64,000 nucleotides of DNA from Aestuariispira insulae (GTDB taxonomy: Bacteria > Pseudomonadota > Alphaproteobacteria > UBA8366 > Aestuariispiraceae). Position numbers and translations under genes: made by a program. Where the stretch lies: contig NZ_QRDW01000002.1 in NCBI RefSeq assembly GCF_003385955.1, forward strand, positions 124,001-188,000, in the 5' to 3' direction. The first letter of the stretch is position 1. Each line of letters begins with the position of its first letter. Shown here one piece after another: positions 9,080 through 17,961 of the stretch. A model generated the notes under the pieces. That model ran no database searches, had not been told where the DNA came from, and was given only the letters and a program-made list of their open reading frames with translations.

Positions 9080-9242
9080 TCTACTTTTTCCGGTGTTTCC
9101 TCAGCTTTTGATGTCCAAAGACAGCCACCCCGCATCTAATCGGAAAATGAAGGCAGTCAGGCTGGCTTACAGTGATCAGCTTTTGTGTTTCTGTCAAATG
9201 GCGGTATGATAGGGTGTCGCTGCGGTCTTTGGGGAGGCCTGC

Positions 9243-9467
9243 ATGTCAATTGCCCTCTCGGGCGCAAGATTAATGCAGAGTATTGGAAAGATGGCGAAAA
9301 GACGTATGAAATGGATGGCGCTGCTGTTACTGATGCCGGTTCTGACCGGCTGCGATACCATCAATTGGAAGGATTGGGTGGGGAATACCCTGGAAAATCT
9401 CTGTGATGAAGCCCGTGAATGCAAACCGGGCAAGCAGGATCCGGATGAAATTTCCCGACTGGATTAG
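9243..9467 (+). CDS. Small lipoprotein
   Basis: 74 residues if started at ATG 9243, which has a strong GGGGAGG ribosome site at 9230-9236. Later in-frame ATGs (9273, 9291, 9306) would give a more ordinary signal length but lack good sites. The hydrophobic run 'MALLLLMPVLTGC' ends in a lipobox (LTGC), and the mature peptide of about 38 residues is acidic with two more Cys residues. It may be an entericidin-like or otherwise unknown lipoprotein. Its TAG stop overlaps the TAA stop of the convergent gene. Confidence 0.65.
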   Translation: MSIALSGARLMQSIGKMAKRRMKWMALLLLMPVLTGCDTINWKDWVGNTLENLCDEARECKPGKQDPDEISRLD

Positions 9468-10216
9468 GGATAGGCATATTTGCGGGCATAAAGCGCCGCC
9501 ACCGTGCCATCGGCATGCATTTCATTGATCGCGCTGTTGATGCGCGTCATCAGGGTGGCATGCGCGGTGTTTTGGGCGGTTGCCAGATACATGGCGCTCT
9601 CACCGACTTTGCGCGGCAGGACGGTTAGATCTTCAATGTTGGTGTTAAAAAGCTCCGGAAAATAAGCGATCATGGATTGCGCGAAAATAGCGCCATCCAG
9701 CCGCCCCATCATTAATTTCTGAATTCGGCGTGAGGTCTGGGTGTCGGGATCCGGATTGAAATATCGTTTGAGATTTTCAAACTCCGGACCAAAGGTGCTG
9801 CCATTGAGATATCCGATCTGCCGGCCCGTCAGGTCCTCGGCCCGGTCAAAGGGAATTTCATGCCCGTTACGGGTGACGAGGATCATGTTTTCATTCACCA
9901 ACAAATCAGAATAGGCGAAGTCATGGGCCCGGGTTTCGGTATAGGAAAACCCGGTGATGAAAGCGTCGCCATGTTTGGCGATCGCCACTGCCCGTGCCCA
10001 GGGATACAGCTTGACCTCCACCTCCAGCCCGGCCCGTTCCATGGCGGTCCGGGCGATTTCGATGGCAAAGCCGGTGGGGCCGGCTTTGCTTTCATACATG
10101 ACAGGGATCACATTATGGCCGCCGGTCAAAACAACCTTCTGTGCCTTGGCGGGCAGGCTGGCCAGGGCCAGCAGCAGCATGGTGAACAGAAGGACGATCA
10201 GTCTCATCTTTTTCAT
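9464..10216 (-). CDS. Orphan periplasmic solute-binding protein, family 3
   Basis: 250 residues from ATG 10216, which has AAAGG seven bases upstream; the ATG at 10231 would only add five polar residues. A signal peptide ends at 'LPAKA' (about residue 26). The mature protein shows the amino-acid-type binding fold: 'GFAIEIARTAMERAG', 'YPWARAVAIAK' and 'LTGRQIGYLNGS'. The PWARA element is shared with three binding proteins at 39-43 kb in this window. No transporter genes are near, so ligand and partner are unknown. It could deliver a ligand to a sensor rather than to a permease. Confidence 0.8.
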   Translation of the reverse strand: MKKMRLIVLLFTMLLLALASLPAKAQKVVLTGGHNVIPVMYESKAGPTGFAIEIARTAMERAGLEVEVKLYPWARAVAIAKHGDAFITGFSYTETRAHDFAYSDLLVNENMILVTRNGHEIPFDRAEDLTGRQIGYLNGSTFGPEFENLKRYFNPDPDTQTSRRIQKLMMGRLDGAIFAQSMIAYFPELFNTNIEDLTVLPRKVGESAMYLATAQNTAHATLMTRINSAINEMHADGTVAALYARKYAYP

Positions 10217-10337
10217 ATTGCGCCTTTCCATGGTTGTTATTCAGGCTCAATACAATTCTAACGAAAGCTGATTAACAGCCGGTAAAGGTCGTAAAAAGCA
10301 AGTTCTTGCGAGTTGTTTGCATATTTGTAATCGCTAA

Positions 10338-10377
10338 TTGATGTGCGTCAAATACATGTATTTCGTTTCGATCTAAT
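10338..10377 (+). promoter_or_regulatory. FNR/Anr-type class II promoter of the nap operon
   Basis: TTGATGTGCGTCAA (10338-10351) matches the FNR consensus TTGAT-N4-ATCAA at nine of the ten fixed positions. A good -10 hexamer TCTAAT lies at 10372-10377. If the box is centred at -41.5, transcription would start near 10386, which places this hexamer at about -14 to -9. The spacing is that of an activator-dependent class II promoter. It lies about 90 bases before napE and predicts induction at low oxygen. Confidence 0.75.
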
Positions 10378-10436
10378 TTGGGGCAAACCGGCGGCAAAAT
10401 GAAAATCCCGCCGAGAGGGACAAACAGGATCGAACA

Positions 10437-10577
10437 ATGACCGACCAGCATAACGACACACGAAAAACGGAAGAAACCAGGGCCTTTTTGTTTCTGACGG
10501 TATTTCTGGCTCCAATTTTGTCCGTCGCCCTTGTTGGTGGATACGGACTGCTGGTCTGGCTGGCCCAATCGATTTGA
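10437..10577 (+). CDS. napE: NapE, small membrane protein of the periplasmic nitrate reductase operon
   Basis: 46 residues: a polar N-terminus (about 15 residues) followed by one long hydrophobic span containing 'FLTVFLAPILSVALVGGYG'. This matches NapE in size, in sequence character and in position as first nap gene, as in Paracoccus and Pseudomonas clusters. Its role is not settled; it is an inner-membrane protein. It is short enough to be missed by size-filtered gene finding. The ATG is at 10437 and an 88-base gap follows before napF. Confidence 0.85.
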   Translation: MTDQHNDTRKTEETRAFLFLTVFLAPILSVALVGGYGLLVWLAQSI

Positions 10578-10665
10578 AGAGCAGCTGTAGGAGGCCTGGG
10601 CTGGAAAGTCCGGCTGCAGGGCTTTGGTGCAATTGGCAATCTGTCCAATTAGCCTGGAGAGAGAG

Positions 10666-11238
10666 ATGACAGCAGGAGAAATGGATCAGTCCAGAAGATC
10701 ATTCCTGCGTGGGAGAGTCAGGGCTGATGTGCTGAGCAGGAAACACGCTGCGCCTAAGATGCCCTGGGCAGATCCATTAGCGTTTTTTAAGGATTGCACC
10801 CGGTGCGGCCGCTGCGTGGATGCCTGTCCGGAACAAATTCTCAAGCTTGGTGATGGCGGCTTTCCGGAAGTGGATTTTCTACGTGGGGAATGCACGTTTT
10901 GCACCCATTGCCGAGCGGCCTGCCCTGAAGGGGTGCTACGGCGTCCCTTGGACCAGCCTTGGGATTTCACCGCGAGCGTATCCGGCAACTGCCTCTCGGT
11001 GCAGGGGATCAGTTGCCAAAGCTGCTGCGATAGTTGCGGCCAGTCGGCGATCCGGTTTCGCCCACAATTGGGGGGGCGGACAATTCCAGAGGTGGATGAA
11101 CTGAAATGCAATGGCTGTGGTGCCTGTCAGGCCCCCTGTCCAGTGAGCGCGATAACCGTAGGCCTTCCGGATCATAGGGCAGGGGAGGTTTTAGCTGAAA
11201 CATCGAATGTCGGAGGAACGCACAATGGCTGGGGATGA
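10666..11238 (+). CDS. napF: NapF, ferredoxin-type maturation protein
   Basis: 190 residues. It carries Cys clusters for [4Fe-4S] centres: CTRCGRCVDACP (44-55), CTFCTHCRAACP (76-87), and a third CNGCGACQAPCP near 160, plus an extra Cys-rich stretch near 130. NapF is a cytoplasmic iron-sulfur protein thought to help insert or repair the cluster of NapA before export. The start is ATG 10666 with GGAG six bases upstream; the ATG at 10681 has its purine run too close. The 3' end overlaps napD by 14 bases. Confidence 0.93.
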   Translation: MTAGEMDQSRRSFLRGRVRADVLSRKHAAPKMPWADPLAFFKDCTRCGRCVDACPEQILKLGDGGFPEVDFLRGECTFCTHCRAACPEGVLRRPLDQPWDFTASVSGNCLSVQGISCQSCCDSCGQSAIRFRPQLGGRTIPEVDELKCNGCGACQAPCPVSAITVGLPDHRAGEVLAETSNVGGTHNGWG

Positions 11239-11512
11239 CAGCCTCGACGAATATCACATTGCCAGTCTGGTCGTGCATGCCCGACCAGACCAATTGGCGC
11301 AGGTCCGTTGGGCGATCGCGGAGCTCGCTGGGGCTGAACCGCATGATGAAAGTGATGATGGTAAAATCATCGCGACCATTGAGGCGGCAACAGAACAGCA
11401 TGTCTTGGATAGAATTAAAGAAATTCAATTAATTAACGGCGTTTTGTCAGCTGTCATGGTGTATCACCAAGTGGATGGGTCCGGGCAACGCGAAATGACA
11501 GAGCAAGCTTGA
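11225..11512 (+). CDS. napD: NapD, NapA signal-peptide chaperone
   Basis: 95 residues with the small ferredoxin-like alpha-beta fold pattern '[23 protein letters not shown]' at the N-terminus and '[11 protein letters not shown]' in the middle. NapD binds the twin-arginine signal of NapA in the cytoplasm and holds back export until the cofactor is loaded. ATG 11225 is preferred over 11207 because GGAGG lies eight bases upstream. It overlaps napF and precedes napA by eleven bases. Confidence 0.92.
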   Translation: MAGDDSLDEYHIASLVVHARPDQLAQVRWAIAELAGAEPHDESDDGKIIATIEAATEQHVLDRIKEIQLINGVLSAVMVYHQVDGSGQREMTEQA

Positions 11513-11523
11513 GGAGGCTTAAA

Positions 11524-14016
11524 ATGAAACTGAACCGACGGGAAGCCATCAAAGCCAGTGCCATAGCAACGGCCGCCGCTGCGGCGGGCATGCAGTCGGC
11601 ATCTGCCACTAACATTCTAACGGCGTCCGATGCCACCAATCTGAAATGGTCCAAAGCGCCCTGCCGGTTTTGCGGCACCGGCTGTTCGGTCATGGTTGCC
11701 ACAAGGGACAATCGGGTCGTCGCCACGCATGGTGACACCAAAGCCCCGGTCAATCGGGGATTAAATTGTGTGAAGGGGTATTTCCTCTCCAAAATCATGT
11801 ATGGCAAGGATCGACTGACAAAACCGCTATTGCGTATGAAGGACGGCCGTTTTGACAAGAACGGCGATTTTCATGAAATCACCTGGGATCAGGCCTTTGA
11901 TATCATGGAGGAGAAATACAAGGCCGCGTTGAAGGATAAAGGACCAACATCGGTTGGTATGTTCGGATCGGGCCAATGGACGGTCTGGGAAGGGTATGCG
12001 GCGGTCAAGCTGATGAAGGCCGGGTTTCGGTCCAATAATATCGATCCCAATGCCCGCCATTGCATGGCTTCCGCCGTTGGCGGGTTTATGCGCACTTTCG
12101 GCATAGATGAACCCATGGGCTGTTACGACGATTTTGAGCATGCGGATGCTTTTGTCCTTTGGGGGTCCAACATGGCGGAGATGCACCCCATCCTATGGAC
12201 ACGTTTGACCGACCGCAGATTGAGCGCACCCCATGTGAAGGTGGCGGTGATGTCGACTTTTGAGCATCGCAGTTTCGATCTGGCTGATATACCGGTTGTC
12301 TTCACGCCGCAAACGGATTTGGCGATTGCGAATTACATCGCCAATTACATTATCCAAAATGGTGCGGTGAACGAGGAATTCGTCTCAAAACATGTGAATT
12401 TCAGGATCGGCAATGACGATATTGGTTATGGTCTCCGCCCCGATCATGACTTGGAGAAGAAGGCCAAAAATGCTGGAAAGGCAGGCGGTTCCAGGGAGTA
12501 TAGTTTCGAGGAATATGCTCATTTCGTGAGCGGCTATACGGCTGAATATGTTTCCGAACTGTCCGGCGTCCCGGTGGCGCGCCTCGAGGAGCTGGCCAAA
12601 CTCTATGCCGATCCCGACATTAAGGTGATGTCTTTATGGACGATGGGGGCCAACCAGCATACCCGCGGCGTCTGGCAGAATAACCTGATGTATAATATCC
12701 ATCTGCTGACGGGAAAGATTTCGGAGCCTGGCAACAGTCCGTTCTCTCTGACCGGGCAGCCGTCGGCCTGCGGTACTGCCCGTGAAGTTGGCACCTTTGC
12801 CCACCGGTTGCCGGCGGACATGGTTGTGATGAAAAAAGAACATCGCGACTATGCGGAAAAGACCTGGAACCTTCCTGCGGGAACGATCCCGGAAAAACCC
12901 GGTTTCCACGCGGTCCTGCAGAACCGGATGCTCAAAGACGGCAAGCTGAATGTCTACTGGGTACAGTGCAATAACAATATGCAGGCGGCACCCAACATGA
13001 ATGAGGAGGGGTATCCCGGCTACAGGAACCCGGATAACTTCATCATTGTTTCCGACGCCTATCCGACAGTCACGGCCCAGGCGGCTGACCTCATTCTACC
13101 CACGGCCATGTGGGTCGAAAAAGAGGGGGCCTATGGCAATGCGGAACGCCGGACCCAGATGTGGCACCAGTTGGTCGATGCGCCGGGCGAGGCAAAATCC
13201 GATGTCTGGCAATTGGTTGAATTTTCCAAACGGTTCAAAGTCGAAGATGTCTGGCCGGAAGAACTGTTGGCCAAGAAACCTGAGCATCGTGGCAAGAGCC
13301 TTTATGACGTGCTTTACGCCAACGGCGTGGTGGACAAATTCCCGCTTTCTGAGACCGCACCGGATTATAACAATCAGGAATCGAAGGATTTCGGCTTTTA
13401 TCTGCAAAAAGGCCTGTTCGAAGAATATGCCTCCTTCGGCCGGGGGCACGCCCATGACCTGGCACCTTTTGACCGTTATCACGAAGAGCGCGGCCTGCGC
13501 TGGCCGGTGGTGAACGGTCAGGAAACCCGATGGCGCTTCCGGGAAGGCTATGATCCCTACGTGAAAAAGGGGACTGGCGTACAGTTTTACGGTAAGCCGG
13601 ATGGCCGCGCCGTGATCTGGGCATTGCCCTACGAACCGCCGGCAGAAGCCCCGGATGACGAATTTGATCTTTGGCTTTCCACTGGTCGTGTTTTGGAGCA
13701 TTGGCATTCCGGATCTATGACCCAACGTGTGCCGGAACTTTATAAGGCGGTGCCGCATGCAGTCTGTTACATGCATCCCGATGACGCGGAGAAACGCGGC
13801 CTTCGTCGCGGTGATGAAATCAAGGTGATTTCGCGCCGCGGTGAGATCCGGACCCGTGTGGAAACGCGGGGTCGTAACAAACCGCCCAAGGGGCTTGTTT
13901 TTGTGCCCTGGTTCGACGCCAGCCAACTGATCAACAAGGTCACGCTGGATGCCACGGATCCGCTTTCCAAACAGACGGATTTCAAGAAATGCGCCGTCAA
14001 AATTGAAGCTGTGTGA
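11524..14016 (+). CDS. napA: NapA, periplasmic nitrate reductase catalytic subunit
   Basis: 830 residues, family length. It reduces nitrate to nitrite in the periplasm at a bis-molybdopterin guanine dinucleotide centre. A twin-arginine signal (NRREAIKAS, residues 4-12) is followed by an Ala-rich hydrophobic run. The [4Fe-4S] ligands are C47, C50, C54 and C82, and the molybdenum ligand is C180 in NARHCMASA. The start has GAGGAGG upstream. It sits in the order napEFDABC. No napG or napH is present, so NapC is the expected quinol oxidase partner. Confidence 0.97.
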   Translation: MKLNRREAIKASAIATAAAAAGMQSASATNILTASDATNLKWSKAPCRFCGTGCSVMVATRDNRVVATHGDTKAPVNRGLNCVKGYFLSKIMYGKDRLTKPLLRMKDGRFDKNGDFHEITWDQAFDIMEEKYKAALKDKGPTSVGMFGSGQWTVWEGYAAVKLMKAGFRSNNIDPNARHCMASAVGGFMRTFGIDEPMGCYDDFEHADAFVLWGSNMAEMHPILWTRLTDRRLSAPHVKVAVMSTFEHRSFDLADIPVVFTPQTDLAIANYIANYIIQNGAVNEEFVSKHVNFRIGNDDIGYGLRPDHDLEKKAKNAGKAGGSREYSFEEYAHFVSGYTAEYVSELSGVPVARLEELAKLYADPDIKVMSLWTMGANQHTRGVWQNNLMYNIHLLTGKISEPGNSPFSLTGQPSACGTAREVGTFAHRLPADMVVMKKEHRDYAEKTWNLPAGTIPEKPGFHAVLQNRMLKDGKLNVYWVQCNNNMQAAPNMNEEGYPGYRNPDNFIIVSDAYPTVTAQAADLILPTAMWVEKEGAYGNAERRTQMWHQLVDAPGEAKSDVWQLVEFSKRFKVEDVWPEELLAKKPEHRGKSLYDVLYANGVVDKFPLSETAPDYNNQESKDFGFYLQKGLFEEYASFGRGHAHDLAPFDRYHEERGLRWPVVNGQETRWRFREGYDPYVKKGTGVQFYGKPDGRAVIWALPYEPPAEAPDDEFDLWLSTGRVLEHWHSGSMTQRVPELYKAVPHAVCYMHPDDAEKRGLRRGDEIKVISRRGEIRTRVETRGRNKPPKGLVFVPWFDASQLINKVTLDATDPLSKQTDFKKCAVKIEAV

Positions 14017-14024
14017 GGTGCGTC

Positions 14025-14498
14025 ATGACGAAAAAGACAAGCATTAAACTGATGATTGGCATGCTTTTCCTGGCGGGGGCGACGTCGCCGCTCGTTGCGG
14101 GCGATATTGGGGACGGATATGCCACGCTGCGTTCCGGGACAGAGCTTACCGTGGAAGAGGCGGCACCGGAAATGGCGAAAGTCGAAAATTCCGACAAGCG
14201 TAAGGCGCGGAACTATCCGGAACAGCCGCCGACCATTCCTCATCAGATCCGCGACTACCAGGTGGATTTAAACGCCAATAAATGCCTGTCCTGTCACAGC
14301 CGGACCCAGGTTGAAGAAAGCCAGGCTCCGATGGTTTCTGTGACTCATTTCATGGATCGGGATGGCCAGGTGCTCAGTCAGGTTTCACCACGACGATATT
14401 TTTGCACCCAATGTCATGTGCCCCAGGAAAATGTGACACCGCAGGTGGAGAACGAATTCATTGACGTGGATTCCCTGCTGAAGAAAGCGGGACAGTAA
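14025..14498 (+). CDS. napB: NapB, dihaem cytochrome c subunit
   Basis: 157 residues with an N-terminal signal peptide ending near 'SPLVAG' and two haem-binding motifs, CLSCH (87-91) and CTQCH (127-131). NapB is the small subunit that passes electrons from NapC to NapA in the periplasm. Its ATG at 14025 has GAGGTG upstream and follows the napA stop by eight bases. The segment '[21 protein letters not shown]' (in two parts) between the haem motifs is typical of NapB. Confidence 0.95.
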   Translation: MTKKTSIKLMIGMLFLAGATSPLVAGDIGDGYATLRSGTELTVEEAAPEMAKVENSDKRKARNYPEQPPTIPHQIRDYQVDLNANKCLSCHSRTQVEESQAPMVSVTHFMDRDGQVLSQVSPRRYFCTQCHVPQENVTPQVENEFIDVDSLLKKAGQ

Positions 14499-14509
14499 GG
14501 GAGCATGAC

Positions 14510-15097
14510 ATGAAACTGCTGAAACGTTATCTCAAACAACTGATGCGGCCCAGCGTCCATTACAGCTTGGGGTTCCTGACCATTGGCGGGTTTATCGCCG
14601 GGATCATCTTCTGGGGCGGGTTCAATACGGCCTTGGAATATACCAACACGGAGCAGTTTTGCATTGGCTGTCACGAAATGCGTGAAAATGTTTTTGCGGA
14701 GCTGAAGCCAACGATTCACTATTCAAATCGTTCCGGGGTTCGGGCAACCTGCCCGGATTGCCATGTGCCACATAACTGGACAGATAAAATTGGCCGCAAG
14801 ATGCAGGCTTCCAAGGAAGTTTGGGGCAAAATCTTTGGCACGATCGACACACGGGAGAAATTCCAGGCCCATCGGCGGCAGTTGGCGGAAAACGAATGGG
14901 CGCGGATGAAAGAGAACGACTCGCTTGAATGTCGCAACTGCCATGCTGAAAAATCAATGGACTTTACCTTGCAGTCCGCACGGGCCAGTGAAGCCCATAG
15001 CAGTCTTCTTTCAACCGGGGAAAAGACCTGTATCGACTGCCATAAGGGGATTGCCCATGAGCTGCCGGACATGGAGGGGGTTGAAGGCTGGCAGTGA
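14510..15097 (+). CDS. napC: NapC, membrane-anchored tetrahaem quinol dehydrogenase
   Basis: 195 residues with one N-terminal membrane anchor (about 18-40) and four haem c motifs: CIGCH (51-55), CPDCH (81-85), CRNCH (141-145) and CIDCH (174-178). It belongs to the NapC/NirT family, oxidises quinol in the inner membrane and reduces NapB. It is the last gene of the operon, eleven bases after napB. A hairpin follows between it and the convergent desaturase gene. Confidence 0.96.
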   Translation: MKLLKRYLKQLMRPSVHYSLGFLTIGGFIAGIIFWGGFNTALEYTNTEQFCIGCHEMRENVFAELKPTIHYSNRSGVRATCPDCHVPHNWTDKIGRKMQASKEVWGKIFGTIDTREKFQAHRRQLAENEWARMKENDSLECRNCHAEKSMDFTLQSARASEAHSSLLSTGEKTCIDCHKGIAHELPDMEGVEGWQ

Positions 15098-15124
15098 CCG
15101 CTTCTTCTTTTGATGAATAAAAGT

Positions 15125-15149
15125 GGGCGGCTGGAAATCACAGCCGCCC
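15125..15149. terminator. Hairpin between convergent napC and desaturase genes
   Basis: GGGCGGCTG (15125-15133) pairs perfectly with CAGCCGCCC (15141-15149) around a seven-base loop. A short T-rich stretch follows on the plus strand. It can serve both strands. Confidence 0.7.
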
Positions 15150-15171
15150 TCCTTGTTGATCGACAGGGCGG

Positions 15172-16143
15172 TTATTCGATAAAGGAATATTCCGGATGCC
15201 GGATCGGTTGGGTGAGCGGCCGGCTTGGGGCGAGCAGGGGGCCTTTGAACTGCTGGCCGACGATCCGAACGAAATGGCCGTCATAGGTACCATCGGTTTT
15301 ATCAAAATAGTCCGGCAGCTGACGCCAGGGCACCGATGGATATTGGTGATGTACCCGGTGCAGGTTGAAGTTCAACCAAAGACGGGCGGTTTTTCCCGAG
15401 AGGCCTAAATTATAGGAAAAGCCGGTATCGTTCATCGGGGTGCCGTAATGGGGGGCATTGTCGAGAATGGAGATCAGCAAGCCGCGACCGACAAGGGCCG
15501 CCAGCAACATCGGCCACCAGGCGCCATAAAGATAGAAGGCCAGTGCGAAGAGCAGAACCGTGCCCAGACAATCCAGGCGCTGTTCCCGAAGGTTTTTATG
15601 TTCGCAGATGGCTTTTTCAGCCATGGCACCGGTATCGACCGATTTTTCAGCGCTGCCAAACAAATGGCGCGCCAGTGGGCGCACATAACGTTCCGGCAGC
15701 CAAAGAAGGATCAGGGCGGAGAGTTCGCTGACATACATGCCCATCAATAGATTGGGATAATATTTCAGAGCAGCCTTGCCCCAACTGGTTTTATTCGGGT
15801 CATAGACTTCGACACAATCATAGCTGGTTCGGCTCATTTTGTGATGCATCAGATGGGCAAAGCGCAACAGTCGCCAGGGCGAGCCGAAGAAAATGCACAA
15901 GATGCGCCCCAAAACACGGTTGGTTTTGACATCGGGATGCATCAGCCCGTGAAAGCTCTCGTGGACCAGCGCCCAAAACGTTGGAGTTGTCAGGGCGATC
16001 GGCACCAGAATCAAGCCCCACATCGGATCCAGCGGCAAAAGGAATGCCGGCAGTACCAGGAACTGGACAATATTCAATGTAAGAAAAAATACCACCAGTG
16101 CCAGATTCACCCGAACCGGGATCACTTTCGCAGCCCGCAACAT
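15172..16143 (-). CDS. Membrane fatty acid desaturase family protein
   Basis: 323 residues with four to five hydrophobic spans and the di-iron histidine boxes of membrane desaturases: HESFH (about 62-66), HLMHH (about 97-101) and HRVHH (about 268-272). The enzyme would introduce a double bond or hydroxyl into a lipid chain in the inner membrane. Closely related carotenoid oxygenases share the boxes, so substrate is open. The ATG at 16143 has GGGAG nine bases upstream. A perfect palindrome 67-81 bases upstream suggests control by a TetR-like or similar regulator. Confidence 0.85.
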   Translation of the reverse strand: MLRAAKVIPVRVNLALVVFFLTLNIVQFLVLPAFLLPLDPMWGLILVPIALTTPTFWALVHESFHGLMHPDVKTNRVLGRILCIFFGSPWRLLRFAHLMHHKMSRTSYDCVEVYDPNKTSWGKAALKYYPNLLMGMYVSELSALILLWLPERYVRPLARHLFGSAEKSVDTGAMAEKAICEHKNLREQRLDCLGTVLLFALAFYLYGAWWPMLLAALVGRGLLISILDNAPHYGTPMNDTGFSYNLGLSGKTARLWLNFNLHRVHHQYPSVPWRQLPDYFDKTDGTYDGHFVRIVGQQFKGPLLAPSRPLTQPIRHPEYSFIE

Positions 16144-16209
16144 CCTCTTTGACTCCCAAGTCTCACTTATGCAGCGGCCGGAGTGTAGGTCAGCCGTATA
16201 AAAGTTTCA

Positions 16210-16224
16210 TGACAGTCTGTCATA
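16210..16224. promoter_or_regulatory. Perfect palindrome upstream of the desaturase gene
   Basis: ATGACA-GTC-TGTCAT is a perfect inverted repeat with six-base arms, 67 bases before the desaturase ATG. It looks like a dimeric repressor operator. No regulator gene adjoins it. Confidence 0.5.
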
Positions 16225-16333
16225 TTTCAATCGCCTCTGAAAAGAGGTTGAAAAAGATTTTTGATATTAAAGGGATACGTGTCAGGGCTTGAGGATAAGA
16301 TGTGCGGGCTTTTGTTGGAATATGTAAGAAATG

Positions 16334-16380
16334 TTACAAATTGTAATGTTGGGCGCACCGATTCTGTTTTTCAGTGCGCC
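16334..16380. promoter_or_regulatory. Second palindrome and hairpin in the desaturase/GlcG gap
   Basis: TTACAA-A-TTGTAA (16334-16346) is a perfect palindrome. It is followed by an inverted repeat GGCGCAC (16352-16358) / GTGCGCC (16374-16380) with a 15-base spacer, 26 bases beyond the stop of the leftward GlcG-like gene. The second pair may be that gene's terminator, although a clear U tract is lacking; the first may be an operator. Confidence 0.4.
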
Positions 16381-16405
16381 TAATGTTATGGAAATTTGAC
16401 CTTAT

Positions 16406-16837
16406 TCAGGCGGCCGCTTGGCGGGTCAGGAAATGATCAATTGCGGCACAGGCGACATCCATGTCCTGTTGCGGAGTGCCGGAAGAGATACCGATCCCGC
16501 CGACGACATTGCCGTCAACGATCACCGGGTATCCGCCGCCAACAACACAGAGCCTGCCGCTAAGGGCGGTATGGATGCCAAATGCCAGGCTGCCCGGTTG
16601 GCAGGCTTGGTTATATTCATGGGTCGCCTTGCGCGCGGCTGCTGCGGTGAAGGCTTTGTCGGTGGCAATGGTGATGCTGGTGATTTTGCCACCATCCATT
16701 CGGTCAAAGGCAATCAGATTGCCGGACTCGTCAACAATGGCAATGCACATGGCTACGTTGATTTCTTCGGCGCGGCGGGTTGCGCCGTCAATCAGGATCT
16801 TGGCATCGGCCAGGGACAGGCGGGGTATGGACAGCAT
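16406..16837 (-). CDS. GlcG/HbpS family haem-binding-type protein
   Basis: 143 residues covering one full GlcG/HbpS domain (formerly DUF336). Typical elements are 'CIAIVDESGNLIAFDRMDG' near residue 30, 'ATDKAFTAAAARKAT' near 58, 'GGGYPVIVDGNVVGGIGISSG' (in parts) near 98 and a closing 'DVACAAIDHFL'. Family members bind haem or corrinoids or occur beside glycolate oxidase; here there is no such partner. There is no signal peptide. The ATG at 16837 has GGGAG nine bases upstream. The 5' region carries the palindrome CCCGAA-GAT-TTCGGG. Confidence 0.88.
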   Translation of the reverse strand: MLSIPRLSLADAKILIDGATRRAEEINVAMCIAIVDESGNLIAFDRMDGGKITSITIATDKAFTAAAARKATHEYNQACQPGSLAFGIHTALSGRLCVVGGGYPVIVDGNVVGGIGISSGTPQQDMDVACAAIDHFLTRQAAA

Positions 16838-17169
16838 GTATATTGGCTCCCAAAAAAAGACATTTCAAAGAACCTCCCGAAGATTTCGGGCGATCTTATT
16901 TTGCCGCCCGTTTGTAATTTTGCCTGCAAATTAACGCCAAATCCCGGTGCCGGTCAAAAACCAAAAGCATCAAAAAACTTAATTCTGTTTTCGGATTGTA
17001 GGAATTGCATAAAAAAACACGCAAAAAGAGTATCAAGCGGCTTGGCAAAGGAATTCGGGTTATGCTTATATGATGATCAGGATACCGCATCACAGTATGC
17101 GGGCCGCTGCAGGTATGGGGACCGCGCCGGTTAGGGAAAACACATCTGGCGTTTTTGAGGGGAAGACGA
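16838..17169. other. Gap between divergent genes, with a palindrome
   Basis: 332 bases. CCCGAA-GAT-TTCGGG at 16876-16890 lies about 40 bases upstream of the GlcG-like start and could be an operator or leader hairpin. The middle is A+T-rich with runs of A. No RNA gene is seen. Confidence 0.45.
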
Positions 17170-17298
17170 ATGATCCGAGATATCGGACGGGGCAATGAGC
17201 AGGCCTTTGATCGCAATTTCTGGCGTGTTGTTGAGGGGGTAGCCTTCACGATGGTTGTGTTTTTAGCAGGGCTTCTTGGTGTCGTGACACTGGCCTAG
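17170..17298 (+). CDS. Small single-span membrane protein
   Basis: A 42-residue frame with ATG 17170 behind a GAGGGGAAG ribosome site. The first 20 residues are polar (with 'RDIGRGNEQAF'), then a hydrophobic span from about 24 to 42 runs to the C-terminus. I recognise no family. The good ribosome site and clean membrane pattern argue that it is real, but conservation is unknown. It precedes the receiver-domain gene on the same strand by 147 bases. Confidence 0.5.
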   Translation: MIRDIGRGNEQAFDRNFWRVVEGVAFTMVVFLAGLLGVVTLA

Positions 17299-17445
17299 GG
17301 CCTATTGGGCGGGGTGACCGCCGAAAAGGGTGCCGGTCAAAGGGCATTAACGCTTCTTTCGCATTATTGTTTGATACTGGGTTGGCCTCTCTGACAGGGG
17401 ATGGCCAGGTTATGTTCGAATGCCGTCTTGGGCGAAGGAGCAGAC

Positions 17446-17940
17446 ATGCGCGTCGATGAATTGCTGGATATTAATCTCGCCATTTTTGATCTTGGAGCCC
17501 ATACCATTGGCCTGACAAAAAAAGCCCTGTCCGACACGGGCTTTCGCCATATCACCCTGTTTCAGGATCCGGACGGCCTGCTGGATCAATGCCGGCTGGA
17601 AAAGGTGGATCTCATCATTATTGATGATACCCATGAAACCCAGCAGGCCCTGTCGGTGATACGCCGGTTGCGTGACCCTGCCGAAGGGATGGTGACCAAC
17701 AGCAAGATTGTCGCCCTGTTGGCAGAACGGTCGGAGAAAAGTGTCGGCAATGCCATTGCGTGTGGCGTCGACAACATACTGGTCAAGCCGTTGCAAGCCG
17801 ACAAAGTGCGGGCAAGCCTGCTGCAAGTAATGCGGGATGATCGGCCCTATATGACGTTTGACGGCTATATCGGACCGGACCGGAGGCGGCGGGCGTCCCA
17901 GCTGGATTATACCGGGTCGGACCGCCGCTTAGGCGTTTAG
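17446..17940 (+). CDS. Single-domain response-regulator-like protein with GPDRRRR tail
   Basis: 164 residues. The receiver fold covers about 8-130, with the phosphoacceptor region LIIIDD (57-61) and the conserved lysine in VKP (113-115). The tail 'YIGPDRRRR' (138-146) followed by 'GSDRR' recurs in receiver proteins of Rhodospirillales. There is no output domain. The first acidic pocket residue pair is not obvious, so phosphorylation is uncertain. ATG 17446 has AAGGAG five bases upstream, which decides against a start at 17401. No kinase adjoins it. Confidence 0.8.
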   Translation: MRVDELLDINLAIFDLGAHTIGLTKKALSDTGFRHITLFQDPDGLLDQCRLEKVDLIIIDDTHETQQALSVIRRLRDPAEGMVTNSKIVALLAERSEKSVGNAIACGVDNILVKPLQADKVRASLLQVMRDDRPYMTFDGYIGPDRRRRASQLDYTGSDRRLGV

Positions 17941-17961
17941 GAAATATAGCCTTATCTGTTG

